Translations under genes and position numbers: made by a program
NCBI GenBank assembly: GCA_005765155.1
Contig: VCCP01000004.1
Coordinates: 3,162,001-3,226,000 of the forward strand
DNA from: Zelopaecilomyces penicillatus
Taxonomy: Eukaryota > Ascomycota > Sordariomycetes > Hypocreales > Pseudodiploosporaceae
DNA length: 64,000 nucleotides
Reading direction: 5' to 3'
Shown: positions 40,601 through 54,305 of the stretch, piece after piece
Layout: every line of letters starts with the position of its first letter
Position numbering within the stretch: the first letter of the stretch is position 1
The notes under the pieces: model-generated
Databases searched by the model: none
What the model saw: only the letters and a program-made list of their open reading frames with translations
What the model was told of the DNA's origin: nothing

Positions 40601-43600
40601 ATAATAATTAATAATAATAAACCTAATAGATTATTATTACCCTTAGAATAATAATAAAGCAAATATAAGAATACTCTAAAAATAAATCATTCTTAGATAT
40701 AGAAAAATAATTTATACCTATATTAAAAGAATACTATAAGTATATTAAATTATTTTATAAAGAGCTTGAAATAAAGCTCCCCTTATATAATTAATAGAAC
40801 TATAAAATTCAGATTATAAATAGAAAGAAGCCTATTTTTACTAAGATCTATATATTAAATATTAAAGAACTTAAAATATTATAAGAGTACCTTAATAAAA
40901 TACTTAAAAAGAGATATATTTAATTATTTATATTTAAAGTAGAATACCCTATTATATTTATATTAAAAAAGAATAATAAACTATAATTAATTATAGATTA
41001 TTAATTATTAAATATAGTTATAATTAAGGATTAAATACCTTTATTATTAATTAATAAACTATATAACTGATTATATAGAATAAACTGATTTATTACCCTA
41101 GATCTTAAAGAAGTATATAACTTAATTTAAATAAAGAAAGATAATAAATAGAAAACCACTTTTAGAACCAAGTTTAGACTTTTTGAATATCTAATAATAC
41201 CTTTTGACTTAATCAATACCTTTATAATATTCTAATATATAATTAATAATATTCTCTAAGAATATTTGGATATCTTTATAGTAATCTATCTAGATAATAT
41301 TTTAATCTTCTCTTAAATAGAAGAAGAATATAAAGAATATATTTATAAGATATTATAACTACTCTAAGATAATAATCTTCTTATTAAACCAGAAAAATAT
41401 AAATTTTATAAATAAATAATTATCTTTTTAGGATATATCTTTTTATTAGATAAAATTCAAATAAAATCAATAAAAATCACTATAATATATAATTAACTAA
41501 TATTATAAAACATTATAAATATATAAGAATTTTTAGGCTTTATTAATTACTATTAAAAGTTTATTTATAATTATAGTAAAATAACTATATTATTTATTAA
41601 ATATATTAAGAAAGATTATAAATTCTTATAGAAATCTAATATAAATACTATATTTAAAGAACTTAAGAAGTAAATCTATAAAAAATCTATACTAGTAATA
41701 TATAATCTAAATAAATCTATAGAACTTGAAACTAATACTTTAAATTATATTATTAAAGTATAGATTAAATAATAAGATAATAAAGGTAGATTATAATCTA
41801 TTATCTTCTATTCTAAGAAACTTTATAGAGTAGAACTTAATTATCTAATCTATAATAAAGAATTTATAGCTATTATTAAAGCTTTTAATAAATTCTTATA
41901 TTACTTATAAGAAAGTAATTATTAAATAAAGATTTTTATTAATTATAAGAATATCTTTTATTTTATTATTATATAGAAACTAAATATATAATAAATCTAT
42001 TATATAGAAACCCTTATAGATTATAATTATAAAATTATCTATTATAAAGGATCTGAAAATAATAGAGTAGATACTCTAAGCTAAAGAAGTGATTATAATA
42101 ATAAAAAGCCTTATTATAAAGGATAAATCTTCTAAATATCTAATTTAAGTATATTATAGATAAAACTAAATACTATATATTAAGTTATATTAGCTAATCC
42201 TATCTTAAAAAGAGTTAAATAAGTATACTCCTTAGAAGATATAATAAAAGTATCTAAAGGTATAAAATAAAAAGATAGATACTATAAATATAATAAGAAA
42301 CTCTAGATACCTAAAGAACTCTAGGAAATCATTATATAAGAACTATATAAATCCTTTATTTATAATTACTAAGGAATTATAAAGATTATAGAATAAGTAT
42401 AAAGATATTATAGATTTAAAGGATTATAATAAATAGTTTAGAAGGTTATAAATAATTATATTACTTATAGATAAACCAAACTAATAAAATATAAATTATA
42501 TAAAGAGTTATAATTATTATTAATATCTATATAATTATAGGAATTAGTATTATTTAACTTTATTATTAAACTATCTCTATTAATAGAATCCTTTATAGGA
42601 GTAGCCTATAACTTAATATAGATTATTATAAAAAGATTAATAAAGTTCTTATACTTTATACCTTATCTTAAAGTAAGCTTAATAGAGGATCTTACTTATA
42701 GCTTTAATAGAGTGATAATAAGCTTATATAGCTTATTAAAGAAAATCATCTTTAATAGAGGAATAACCTTTATCTCTAAGTTTTAATAAGGATTAATAAG
42801 ATATCTTAGGATTAGATATAGACTTAATATTATCTATTATCTATAAATAAATAAATAAATAAAATAAATCAATTAAATTATTAAAGGATACTTATATACT
42901 TATATTAATTATTATTAAGATAATTAGATAAAATATCTATTAATTATATAACTAGCCTATAATATATCTATTTCTGAATTAATATAATTTATATTAATAT
43001 ATACTAATTATAGATTTATATTAAAAGCATTTTACTTATTATATTAAGAAGAATTAAAATTAGAAAAAGCTATACTTAATACTATATAAAAATAATAATT
43101 ATATAAGGAACTCTATATATAACTCTAGATTATTTATAATAGAATAAAATATTATATAGATTAATAAAGATTAAAGCGATTAATCTTTAAAGAGGGAGAT
43201 ATAATATACCTTTTATACTATATATTAAGTAAAACTTCTCTAAATATTATTATAATATAATTAAGTAATAAATTAGATTTTAAGAAACTTAAATTATTTA
43301 AAGTTAAGAAAGCTATTTCTAATATTAACTATAAACTTTTATTATTAAAGAATATATAATTATATCTTATATTTTATATTTCCTTATTAAGCAAAGCACT
43401 AGAAAATATAAAAGAATATATAGATATTATAATATATATAATAGAAAAAGAATAGGAAGTTAAAATAATTATAGATTATAGGCTAAATAATAATAAGAAA
43501 GAGTATCTAATTAAATAGAAAGGGTTTAAATCTAAGGAAAACTTATAGGAATCCCTTAATTATCTAAACTATTATTAATCCCTAATATAATAATACTATT

Positions 43601-44100
43601 AAAAGGTAAGGAGCTATCCTAGAAAATCAAGTTTTAATCAATTATATTAAAACCCTTTAATAATTAGATCTTAATCATTATATCTAACTCTATCTGCTTA
43701 GCTATATCTAGATTATCTAATAATTATAAACCCTGCTTTATTATCTTATAATCCTATAATACTATAGATTAATACTAATAATATAAATAACTTAATTATA
43801 TTATTATAATGGATATTATCTTCTATACTGCCTGAAATTGCCTCTTTATCTTTTCCTCTTCTTACTTAATATAATTCTTTTCTAATAGAATCTTTATAAC
43901 TAGATAGATCGATTACCTTTTAAAGAATAAAATAGAATAGAAAAATATACCTAAGGATATAATTATCCCTAAACTATTATAAGAATAATTATAATAAATA
44001 TACTTTAAATAATAAGAAATTATCTTAATTATATAATATATTAAGTAATACTAGGAATAAAAGGAGTAAGGTATAATAATATTATTAGTGCCCTTAATAA
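37690..44100 (+). pseudogene. Degraded gag-pol of the chromovirus
   Basis: The plus-strand frame is broken by many TAA/TAG codons but the domains can be followed. A charged coiled-coil-like gag start lies near 37700-37900. A capsid-like block follows at about 38090-38400. A CCHC zinc knuckle at about 38702-38744 reads YYNYNKIGYFTRDY, where the Cys and His codons have become Tyr. Reverse transcriptase (about 40850-41480) has YLDNILIFS at 41287 and MPFGL-type sequence before it (IPFDL). RNase H (about 41690-41920) has FYSKKLYR. The integrase zinc-binding region lies near 42300-42490 and the core at about 42540-43060 (LIKFLYFIPY). A chromodomain at about 43450-43590 has KEYLIK and KGF. I did not locate the protease with confidence. 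The element is not functional. Confidence 0.85.
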
Positions 44101-44285
44101 GGATTATAAGACTTTTATATTAATTAATCTTCTGATTAGTATAATATTTTAAGATACCTTAAGACATTATATTAAAATATAAAGAAAGAAGAAAGAAACT
44201 ATATCTATAATTATAGCTAGAATTATATTTTATAAAGGAATAATTAATAGGCCTTAAGGGCAAGATTATTAGAAGGGAGATATTA

Positions 44286-44715
44286 TATTATAACCCAATA
44301 ATATGGTTATATAATAGGCCGGTTATATAACCAGAGAGAGGTATATACTATAGAGGAAGAGGATCAGTTAGGATAGATTAGAAGGATCACTATAAGAATG
44401 ATAGTAAGCCAGATAAGCTAGTAACTTGAATCACTAGAATCACCACTTATATAATAAATGATCTAAGTGATCTATAATATATATATATATATCCTTAATT
44501 TTTACTCTTTAGATATAGCTTAGATAGTTATTAATATACTTTTAACTTTATTATATTATTTACTATTGCTTATTATATTAATACTTAATCCCTGATTATA
44601 ATACTCTATATCTATTACCAATATAATAGATATATTGCTTAGAATGCCCTAACTTATCTATTAATATAAATCCCTTTTATTAGATTTATCCCTTAGGAAT
44701 TCATTAAATATTATA
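44286..44715 (+). repeat. 3' LTR of the chromovirus
   Basis: 430 bp, preceded by a purine-rich tract (agaagggaga, about 44270-44280) in the place of the polypurine tract. It starts tattataacccaat and ends ttaaatattata, then the duplication ataat. Confidence 0.92.
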
Positions 44716-44944
44716 ATAATAGAATTATAAGATTATTAATAGCTATTAATAATATAAGAGAAAATAAAGCTATTATAATAATATCTTAAAATAATAATAA
44801 ATTATAAAACTATTAAAAATAAATAAAAGAATAGAATTTTATAAAAGTTAATAGACTTCTAAATTTAATAAATCTTAAAATAATCTATATAATAAAAGAA
44901 TTAAAATAAAAGAATTATATTTTATTAAAGATATAATATAAATT

Positions 44945-45235
44945 AATCTAGTTTTAAAGCTAGCTTTATTAACTCTTAATAATTTAATTTTTATTAAAAT
45001 AATATAAAGGTATTATATATATTAAATTAATTCTTTATAAATTATTAAATATAAAGATAAGATTTATAATATATAAGAGAATAAAGAATAATATTGTAAT
45101 AATATAAAGAGAAAGTATTAATATTAAAAAAGGATAAGGATTTTTAATTTATTTTTTCTTATTTATTTATTAATTCAAAAGAGATTATATACTTTATAAA
45201 AAGTTTAATTTAAATATAAAAACTAGATTAATAAA
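44945..45235 (+). repeat. Putative LTR, family C, right copy
   Basis: Direct-orientation partner of 31495-31795, sharing ttaaatataaagataagat, ataagagaataaaga, aaaaaaggataag and aagtttaatttaaata. It lies about 230 bp beyond the chromovirus, as expected if the chromovirus inserted close to the 3' LTR of an older element. Confidence 0.55.
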
Positions 45236-47000
45236 GCTATAAGATTAATAATAATAAATAAGATTAATTATATATTTAAATTTAATATTTAATAAAGTTA
45301 ATTTATTTAATAAGATATTAAATAAATAAATATAATTAATAAAAAAAAAGAATAATTTTTTTTTTTTAAAAAGATTATTAAAAATTCAAAAAATTTAAAA
45401 AATATATATTTATATATTAAATATATAATTAAATAAAAAAGATATAAATTAAAATATAATAAATAAAAAAAAGAAAAAAAACTAATATAAATATATATAA
45501 ATATATATAAAGATTATATATAGAAAAATCTGATACAAAAGTTATAAAAAGTATATTTATTAAAAAAAAAAAAAAAATTTTTTTTTAATATATTATAAAA
45601 AAATTTATAAATAATATTATTAAAAAGAAAATAAAAATTAAAAAATTAAAAAAAAGATTAATCTTATTAATTCTTTTAAAAAATAAATCTATTATAAAAA
45701 TTAATAAAAACATATATTTTATTATAATAAATTATTAAATAATTTAATTTAATAATAAAGATTTTAATCTTTAATTAATAAATTATAAAATAATAAATAT
45801 ATACTATATTAATTTATTAATTTATTATAATATTAAATATTTTAAAAATCTATATATTAAAGAATTAAAAATATATTATTATATATTAATAATTAATATA
45901 TTTTATTATATTAAATTAGATTATAAGGATTATATAAAAGTAATTAATATTATAATTATAATATTTAAAATAATTAAAGTATTTTTTAAAGAAATATATT
46001 AAATATAAAATAAATTAAAGAATATTAAAAAATAATTAAAAAAGCTTAAATTAAAAATCTTAAATATATATATTAATTAAATATTATATTTAAAACTTAT
46101 TTTATTATTTTATATTATTAATATATTTAAAAAAGTCTTAAATAAAAAGAAGAAAATATAATATATATTATTAATAATCTTTAATTATATTAATAATCTT
46201 TAATTATATTAATAATCTTTAATTATATTAATAATCTTTAATTATATTAATAATCTTTAATTATATTAATAATCTTTAATTATATTAATAATCTTTAATT
46301 ATATTAATAATCTTTAATTATATTAATAATCTTTAATTATTATTATATATTATTAAGAATAAAACTTATTCTTTTATTAAATATTTTAAAAGAAAATCTT
46401 TCATTTATTAAAAGAATAAGTTTTAATAATAAAATTATATAAAAAGTAAATAAATTATTTATAAGATTTATTATATTAATTAATATATATTCTTTAATTA
46501 TTAATAAATTAAATAAAGATTATTAAAAAGATTATATATTAGATTTAAATAAAGATAATTTAAAAAAAAAGAATTTAATTTATATAAATAAATAAAACTT
46601 TAAGATAAGAGAAATCTAATTTATTATTTAATAAAAGACTAAATAAATTTATATTTTTATTTTAAATAGATTATTTATATTAATACTAGAATAATAAAGC
46701 TTTATAATTAAAAAGATTAAAACTAATATAATATTAATAATAATAATTAAATTCTTTATAATAAAATTAAAAAAGAAATTAAATATATTATTATAATTAT
46801 ATAATTAATAAATTAATAAATTAAATAATTTATTATATTATATAAATATAATTATTTAATAAATATAATATTAAAAATAAAGATTTATATAATATAAGAT
46901 AGATTTATAAATAATTAATAGAAAATTCTTAATATAATAATTAAGATAAAAATAAAGATAAATAAGATAAATATATAAATAAAAATAAATTTATAAAAGG
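45236..47000. repeat. Deep AT desert
   Basis: No coding frame. It contains A/T homopolymer runs (about 45565-45590) and the 19-bp tandem repeat at 46172-46339. Nothing else is recognised. Confidence 0.65.
46172..46339. repeat. Minisatellite, 19-bp unit, about nine copies
   Basis: Nearly identical tandem copies of taataatctttaattatat. The units are almost without substitution although the surroundings are heavily mutated, so the array either expanded after RIP or is kept uniform by slippage. Confidence 0.92.
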
Positions 47001-47005
47001 AGATT

Positions 47006-47199
47006 TATAAAAGGAATTTTAAATATAGTTAGATAGAATTATATAGCTTTAATTAATTAATTAATAATAAGATTTATATTTAAACTAAATCTTCTTTCTT
47101 TATACCCTTTAAATATAAAAGACTATTAAAGCCTTAATAATTAATAATCTTTTAGATTATATATTATAATTGAATATTTAAGTATTTAATCTTATTATA
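47006..47199 (-). repeat. LTR of second Gypsy element (3' LTR in its orientation)
   Basis: 194 bp, from tataaaaggaatttta to cttattata on the plus strand. It aligns without gaps to 54306-54499 at a constant offset of 7300 bp, including aattaattaattaataataa and taaagccttaataatta. Confidence 0.88.
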
Positions 47200-47413
47200 A
47201 TTATCTTTTTTTAAGAATAATATTTTAATACCTTAATTATATATCTATTATCTTATAATAAATCTTTCTTATTATTATTATTTTATTATTCTAGAATTTA
47301 AATTTTCTTAGAATTTAAATTTATTATATTCTTTTTATTTATTTATAATTATATCTTTTATTATATCTCTTTTATTTATCTCTTTTATATTATTATTATC
47401 TTATTATCTCTTT

Positions 47414-47525
47414 ATTATATTATTATACCTTCTAAAAGATTTATTATCTAAATCTATATAATCTAGTTATTTTATAATTATATAGATTTAGATAATAAAT
47501 CTTTTAGAAGGTATAATAATATAAT
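47414..47525. repeat. Perfect palindrome, 49-bp arms
   Basis: 47414-47462 is the exact reverse complement of 47477-47525, with a 14-bp spacer. The arms contain ccttctaaaagattt and agatttagataat words, so they are not simple repeats. It lies within the second Gypsy element, just inside its left LTR. Confidence 0.95.
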
Positions 47526-50500
47526 AATAAGAATGATATCTATTAATAATATATAAATTAATAGTATTTAAAGGGATTTTATTAATAATTTAATAATATA
47601 TAAATCTATAGCTCTTATATTAAATAATACTTATAAATTAAATAATGTATTTAAATTCCTAGCTATAATATTAATATTATATATTATAAATAAAAATAAG
47701 GATTTTAATAATAATACCCTTTTTATATTTATTATTAATTTTATTTAATAAATTATTAATATATTATTAAAGCTTTATTATACTTCTAAACTAATTAAGA
47801 TTATATATTATTAATCTTATAGAATTATTAATTTTATTAAGATTCAAATTATAGTTAATAAGGCTTTAAAAAAAGATTTATTAAATATTACTAGCTATTT
47901 AATAGCCTTATCTTATTAAATAATAAAATATTTAAATAAATCTATAAATATTTTATCTATATTTTAATATTAATTCTATAATAAGCTATCTTAGCTTAAT
48001 AAATATATTTTAAGATCTTATATTAAATTAATTTAATTAAATAAAAGATAATATAAAGCCTTTATTTAATCTAAATAAACCCTGGTTTTATATCTTAATA
48101 ATATATTAAATATATAGCTTATATTACTCTGATTAATATAATTAATAAGAATAATTTAATATTATTTAGGCTTTATAATAAATTTAAAATTATATAGCTC
48201 TTTAGATTTAAATAGATATAATTAGATTATTATTAGGGTTTTAATAAACTATTAGCTTTAGTTTTTTTATTTTATAATAAAAAGTTTTTTATTATATTAT
48301 TTATACTGTTTTTTTATCTTTTTATTATTTATTTATAATAGATTAAAAGGTATAAAATAAGATATTATTTTTTAATATATAACTTTTAAGTTTTTTTTAT
48401 TTATAATTATAGTTTTATAATACTTTTATTTTATTATATTATATCTTAATCTAGCTTATATTTTCTTTTTATTTAATTCTTTTTAAATACTTTTATTAAC
48501 TTGAGAATATATATTTTATTTAAAAAAATCTATTAATTATATTTAAAAGACTAATTTAATTATTTAATTTAATAATATAATTCTTTTTTAATTTTTATTT
48601 TTTTAATCTTTTATTTCTTTTTATCCTTTAATACTAGTATTAATAAATTATTATTAATATCCTTTATTTATTATATCTATAATTTTAATAAATTAATATA
48701 AAAGATATTATAAATCTATAAATATTATTTAAATAATATTAATTAATATATTTATATTTTAATCTTTTATAGGATTTAAAAAGATTAATAAATCTTAATA
48801 TTAATTTTCTTTTTGTTTTTAAATATAAATTCTTTATATTTAATATAATTATATCCCTTTTCTATAATATTAAGAATATATATAGCTTATTATAATTTCT
48901 TATCTAGCCTTTAATTATTTATTATTAATGCTTTATTAATATTTCTTATATTTTTATTAATTTCTTTAATTAGTTTTATATTATTAATAACTTTTTTTTT
49001 ATAATATTATCCTTAATATTTAAAAAATCTGATTTATAATTAAATAATACTTTATTAAAAAATAATTAATTATTATAAAGATTATAAAATTATAAATAAA
49101 TTATATTATTTAAAAGAGCTTTATTTAGGTTATTTATTCTTTTATTAAAAAATAATATAAATAATATTTTAATATTTAATTTATTTATTTTATTTATTTA
49201 TTAATTTAAGAATAAAATATTATTAAATACCTTTTTTTATTTAAAATATATAATAAAATTCTAATTAGAATTTATTTATAAAAATAAGGCCTTTATTTAA
49301 TATAATACTTTTTAATACCTTATACTTTAATTCTATTTTTTAATAAAATAATTCTATAAGATTTATTATAATAATAATTATATTTATTAAAAGAAATAAA
49401 TAATACTTTATATATTAATTTATAATTATTAAAATTATATTTATATCTCTTTTATTAAATATAATAAATAGAAATCCTATAAGAAAAACTATAAATATTT
49501 CTTTTTAAAATTAATTTAGTTTTAATAAAGAATTAAGGTATTTATATAAATTATAATATTATATTATTATTCTTTAATAAATATAATAATTAATTATATA
49601 TTTTTTAATCTCTTAATCTATAAAATATTAATAAAACTTATATTATAAAAGCTTAAAAATTTAATTTATATTAATATACCTTATATAAGGATTATTATAA
49701 TAAAGTTATAATAATTTATTTTTTAATAAAATTTCTTTAAGAATATAAATATAATCTTAATATTTAATTAAACCTTATATATTTATAGATTATATAATAT
49801 TCTTTTCTTTTCTTTATTCTTTTATTTTATTAATATAGTTTTTTATTTTTTTATTCTTTTACTTTTATTTTATATATTCTAAATAAATATTATTAAAAAG
49901 ATTATAGTTTATTTATTAAATCCTATCTTTGAATAAAAAGCTATTTAAGCTATATATATAAGTATTTATTATTATTTATTAATAATCTATTAAATTTATT
50001 TAATTAATTTAGTTAGATTTAAAAGCCTTTTATTTTTATTATTCTAGATATTTATTAAGATTTTAATAGATTTAATTTAAATCTTTATAGATTTAATTAT
50101 TTTATTTTATAATATAAAAAATAGATTATTATTTAATAAGGCTTTATTTTTATAATTTAATCTTTTTAATAATTTATTTATAGGATTAGACTTTTTTAAT
50201 TAATATTTAATAATAGAATTATATAATATTAATATTATATATTATCTTATCTATCTTTTTAATAGTTTAATTGAATTTACAAAGATTTTAAGATTTTAAT
50301 AATTAATTAAAATCTTTATTTATTTTATTATTTTATTAATATATCTTTATTAGTATTTAAATAAATAAATAATAATAAATATTTTTTAATTAAATATTTT
50401 ATAATTTATTTTTATCTTAATAAACTTCCTTAATTAAAAAATAATTAAATATTATTAATCTTTATTATCTTATTATAGTATAATTCTTATTATTATAAAT

Positions 50501-50849
50501 TAGAAAATATTAATTTTAAAATAAATTTATTATTATAAATTAAAATATTTAAATAATAAGACTTTATAAAAGGCTTCTTTTAATTATTTAAATACTAGAT
50601 ATTTAATTATAATTAATTATACTTTCCTTAATCTTTTATTATTTTAATTATTTTTTAAAAGTATATTTAATAATATTATAATTCTAAATAAAATATTTAT
50701 AAATAAATCTTTTATAAAATTATAAAAGCCTAGAAAAACATATACTTTTTAATAGATTTTTAATTATTATTATTTTAAAATAATTATAATATATTAAAGA
50801 TCTATTAAAATCTTTTTTTAAATAAAATAAATCCTAAGATATCTATTTT

Positions 50850-51100
50850 TATTTAATAAAAATAATATTTCTTTAAATTTATAAAAACTTTATTATTTAT
50901 AATCTTTTCAAAATTTATTTAATATATTTAATATATCCTTTTCTTATTTTAGTATAGATTAAAATATTATTTAAATAAATAATATATATTACATTAATTA
51001 ATTCTTTTATAGCTTAATAAATATAATATTAAAATATTATTAATATATTAATTAATTTAAAGGGTATTGTTAAATAGTTATAATAATTATAATAGGTTTA
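50850..51100 (-). pseudogene. Gypsy reverse transcriptase relic of the second element
   Basis: Minus-strand translation of 50951-50981 gives YLNNILIYT (family YLDDILIYS). TIPFKLIN at about 51050-51071 matches the PFGLTN block. The interval of about 30 residues is the usual spacing. D-to-N changes are the GAC-to-AAC/AAT type that RIP gives. Stops abound. Confidence 0.75.
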
Positions 51101-51359
51101 AAATATAATCTTTTATTTATCCCTTTTCTTAATCTAAATTAATAATATATATCCTTTATATTAATTTTATAAAGAATTCTATACTTATAATTTAATTTAA
51201 TATTTTTAAAATAAAGAATAATATATAATAATTCCTTTTTATAACCTTATTAAAACCTTAATAATCTATATATAATTATAAGGATTTATTCTTTATTAAA
51301 ATAAATAAAATTAATACTTTTATTAGGCTTTTAAATAAATAAATTTATTCTTTTATTAG

Positions 51360-51788
51360 TATTATAATTTATAATATAAGGTTATAATTAAAGCTAGTAG
51401 TTATAGTAGTGGAAGAAAGGTAGTAAATAGTTATCTAGAATAAATTCTAAAAAAAAGAAGAAAAAAGTAATTATATTGTTAATATAGAAAGAAAAGCAGG
51501 ATTTAACTAAGAATTTAATTATCTTATATATCTAAATAATATTAGGATTATTTGGAATTATTTAAGAATTCTAAATAATATTTTTTTAGATTTCTAAGTA
51601 TTTTAAATAATAAGAAAGGGAGGGGTATAAAGGATAAGCCCTTATTTTATTAGTCTAGCCTGATATAGCAGATCAGGCTGTATAGGCTTTTTAGGTCTTA
51701 TAATAGGTTAGGCTGCTACCTTATAGCAGGTCTGGCTGCTAGTCTTATAATAGGTCAGGCTGTTATATAAAACCTATTTATTTTAACA
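51360..51788 (+). mobile_element. Solo LTR, family A, with target duplication ATTAG
   Basis: 429 bp from tattataattt to ttttaaca, flanked on both sides by attag (51355-51359, 51789-51793). It is less mutated than its surroundings: it keeps gcaggtctggctgct and gggaggggtat. It contains about three tandem 23-bp units. A solo LTR arises by recombination between the two LTRs of a full element. Confidence 0.88.
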
Positions 51789-52278
51789 ATTAGATTCTTA
51801 TTTAAATAAATATAAAACTCTTTTAATTCTTTTTATAATAAAAGATAAATTATATTATATAAAGGGATAATATTTAAAAGTATATTAATTATATAATTTA
51901 TAGCTTTTTAAAATAATAATATATTTATTTAATCTATTTAAAATATATTTAAATAATCCTATAATTCTTAAAATAGTTTTCTTATTTTTTTTATTTTTTT
52001 TATTTAATCTTTATTTATTAATAATAATAATTCTAAGAAATATATAATTTAGAAAAAATTATTTTATTTTAATAGGCTTATATAAACTTATAAGATTATA
52101 AGATTTTTATCTTTTTTTATTTTTAATTAAATTATTAGTATTTATTATAAATATTTAAATAAATTTAAAGATTTTATAAATAGATTAGTCTTAATAATAT
52201 TAAATTATCTTTTATTTTTAAATCTTAATTAATATTAAAATATATATAAATAAAACTTTATTTAATTCCTTTTAAATC

Positions 52279-52755
52279 TGTTAAAATAAGTGGGTTTTTA
52301 TATAACAGCCTAACCTATTATTTCCTAGGAGCTAGACCTGCTATAGCTTAGCAGTTAAACCTGCTATAGCCTAGTAGCTAGACCTGTTATCTTATAACAG
52401 CCAGACCTGCTGTAAGACCTAAGATGCCCAGGCAGCCTGACCTGCTATATAGGGCTAGACTAGTAAAATAAGAGCTTATCCCTTATACCCCTCCCTTTCT
52501 CTATATTTAGAATACCTAAAAAATTCCAAATAAATATTATTTAGAATACTTAAATAATTCCAAATAATCTTAGTATTTTTTAGATATATAAGATAGCTAG
52601 ATTCCTAGTTAAATCCTGCTTTCTTTTCTATATTAGTAATATAATTACTTCTTTCTTCTTTTCTTTAAAATTCACTTTAGATAACTATTCACTGCCTTTC
52701 TTTTATTACTATCACTACTAGCTTTAATTATAACCTTATACTATAAATTATAATA
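52279..52755 (-). mobile_element. Solo LTR, family A, inverted, with target duplication AAATC
   Basis: 477 bp, plus-strand ends tgttaaaataag and ttataata, flanked by aaatc (52274-52278, 52756-52760). Inverted relative to the copy at 51360. It has about five 23-bp units against about three there, which explains most of the length difference. It is among the least RIP-mutated sequence in the 40-kb desert (for example gccagacctgctgtaagacc). Confidence 0.88.
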
Positions 52756-54305
52756 AAATCTATAATAATAAATAAGATTTTCAATATATTATATATTTAA
52801 ATTATTATTTTATTTATTATTTAAAGCTTTAATAGATTCTTTATTAATATTTATTATAATTTATTTATTTTAATAAATATTTTATTAATAAGATTTAATT
52901 TAATATATATAATTAAATTAATATATATTTTAATTAATATTTATCTCTTTATTATTATTAATATATAAAAATATATTATTATTTTTATAATATTTTTTTA
53001 ATTAAAGCTAAAAGATTTATTTTAATTAATTTATTTTTATCTTAATATTATCTTTTAGTTTAATAATATTAATAATTTAATTAAGATAATCTAATATAAG
53101 ATAGCTTTTTTTATTATATATATAATAGATTATAATAATAAAATAATTTATTTAATTATTCTTTTTATTTTTTTAATTATGACTTTAATTATTTCTTTTA
53201 TAAAGATAGCTATCTTTATTATTTTTATAGCCTTTTTATTTTAATAATAGCCTTTTTAATATAGAATTATTATTAATTATAAATTAAATTAATTTAATTA
53301 ATCTTTATTATAATTTTATTTATTTTATAATTTTAAAAAGAATCCTTTTTAAATTTATTATTTAAGGCTTTATTTTTATTATTTATTTAATCTTTTTTAT
53401 AAATTCTAATATTTTTTTATTTTTTTTTAAATAATATTAAAACCTTTTTATTTTTTATATTATCTTATTTTAATTCTTAAAAAAAGCTTTTTTATAAAGA
53501 TAAATATACTTTTATAATCCTAGCTTAAACTTAATAAAATATTATATAATTAATCTTTTTAAAATTATTTTAATAAAATAAGTTTTTAAATTAAATAAAT
53601 ATAAATAGAATTTTATAAAAGATTAATAATTATATTATTAAGCTTTTTTAAAGATATTATAGATCTTAATTATTTAATTAATAAAGTTTTTTAAATAAGT
53701 TTTATTTTATTTTAGAAAATATTTTTAATTAGACTTTTTAGCTTTTTTTATAATTTTAATATAGCTTTATATCTTATTTAATTAAAAGGATTTATATTTA
53801 ATTTTTATATTTTTAAAAACTAAAATAATTTAATATTTTATCTTTTTTAAATATTTAAAGCTTATTTAAAAGGTTTAAATAAGATTATTAATTTATTTCT
53901 TTTTATTATTAATACTTTTATAATATTATAATTTAATAATATTAATAATCTTTAGCTATTTTAATTAAAAATTATTTAAACTATTATAATTTTAATTAAA
54001 TTATAATCTTTTTTTTAATAGAATATTTATAATAAAGATATTAAGATCTTAAATTATTTAAAAATAAAATTAAAAAGTATTAATCTTTTTGATCCTTATA
54101 ATTTTAATTAATAATATTATTATTTTATCTTAGATTTTTATAGATTATTATAAAAAATTAATTAGATTTTATTAATTTAAGGCCTTAAATCTTTAATAAA
54201 CTATAAGATTTAATTAAGCCTTTAATAATAAAGATAATCCTTTAATAATAAAATTAATAAAAGCTATTATTAATTTTAAATAGCTATAAATAAAAATATA
54301 AGAAT

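Larger units (their letters stand above)
37133..44715 (+). mobile_element. Complete RIP-inactivated Ty3/Gypsy chromovirus
   Basis: A 7583-bp LTR retrotransposon with two 430-bp LTRs (37133-37562, 44286-44715) in direct orientation, flanked by the 5-bp duplication ataat (37128-37132 and 44716-44720). On the plus strand, between the LTRs, the order gag, zinc knuckle, reverse transcriptase, RNase H, integrase and chromodomain can still be read through scattered stops. That order and the C-terminal chromodomain define a chromovirus. Chromodomains of this type direct insertion to methylated-histone heterochromatin, which fits its place inside a desert. Sampled lines have about 18% G+C against about 10% in neighbouring desert, and the LTRs remain easily alignable, so it is one of the younger insertions. 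Confidence 0.92.

Noticed and set aside
46172..46339. CRISPR-like array
   Set aside because: Units are contiguous with no spacers, and the genome is a fungus; a simple minisatellite.
51355..52760. Single inverted-repeat DNA transposon with two terminal repeats
   Set aside because: Each half has its own exact 5-bp duplication (attag, aaatc), so they are two independent LTR insertions.
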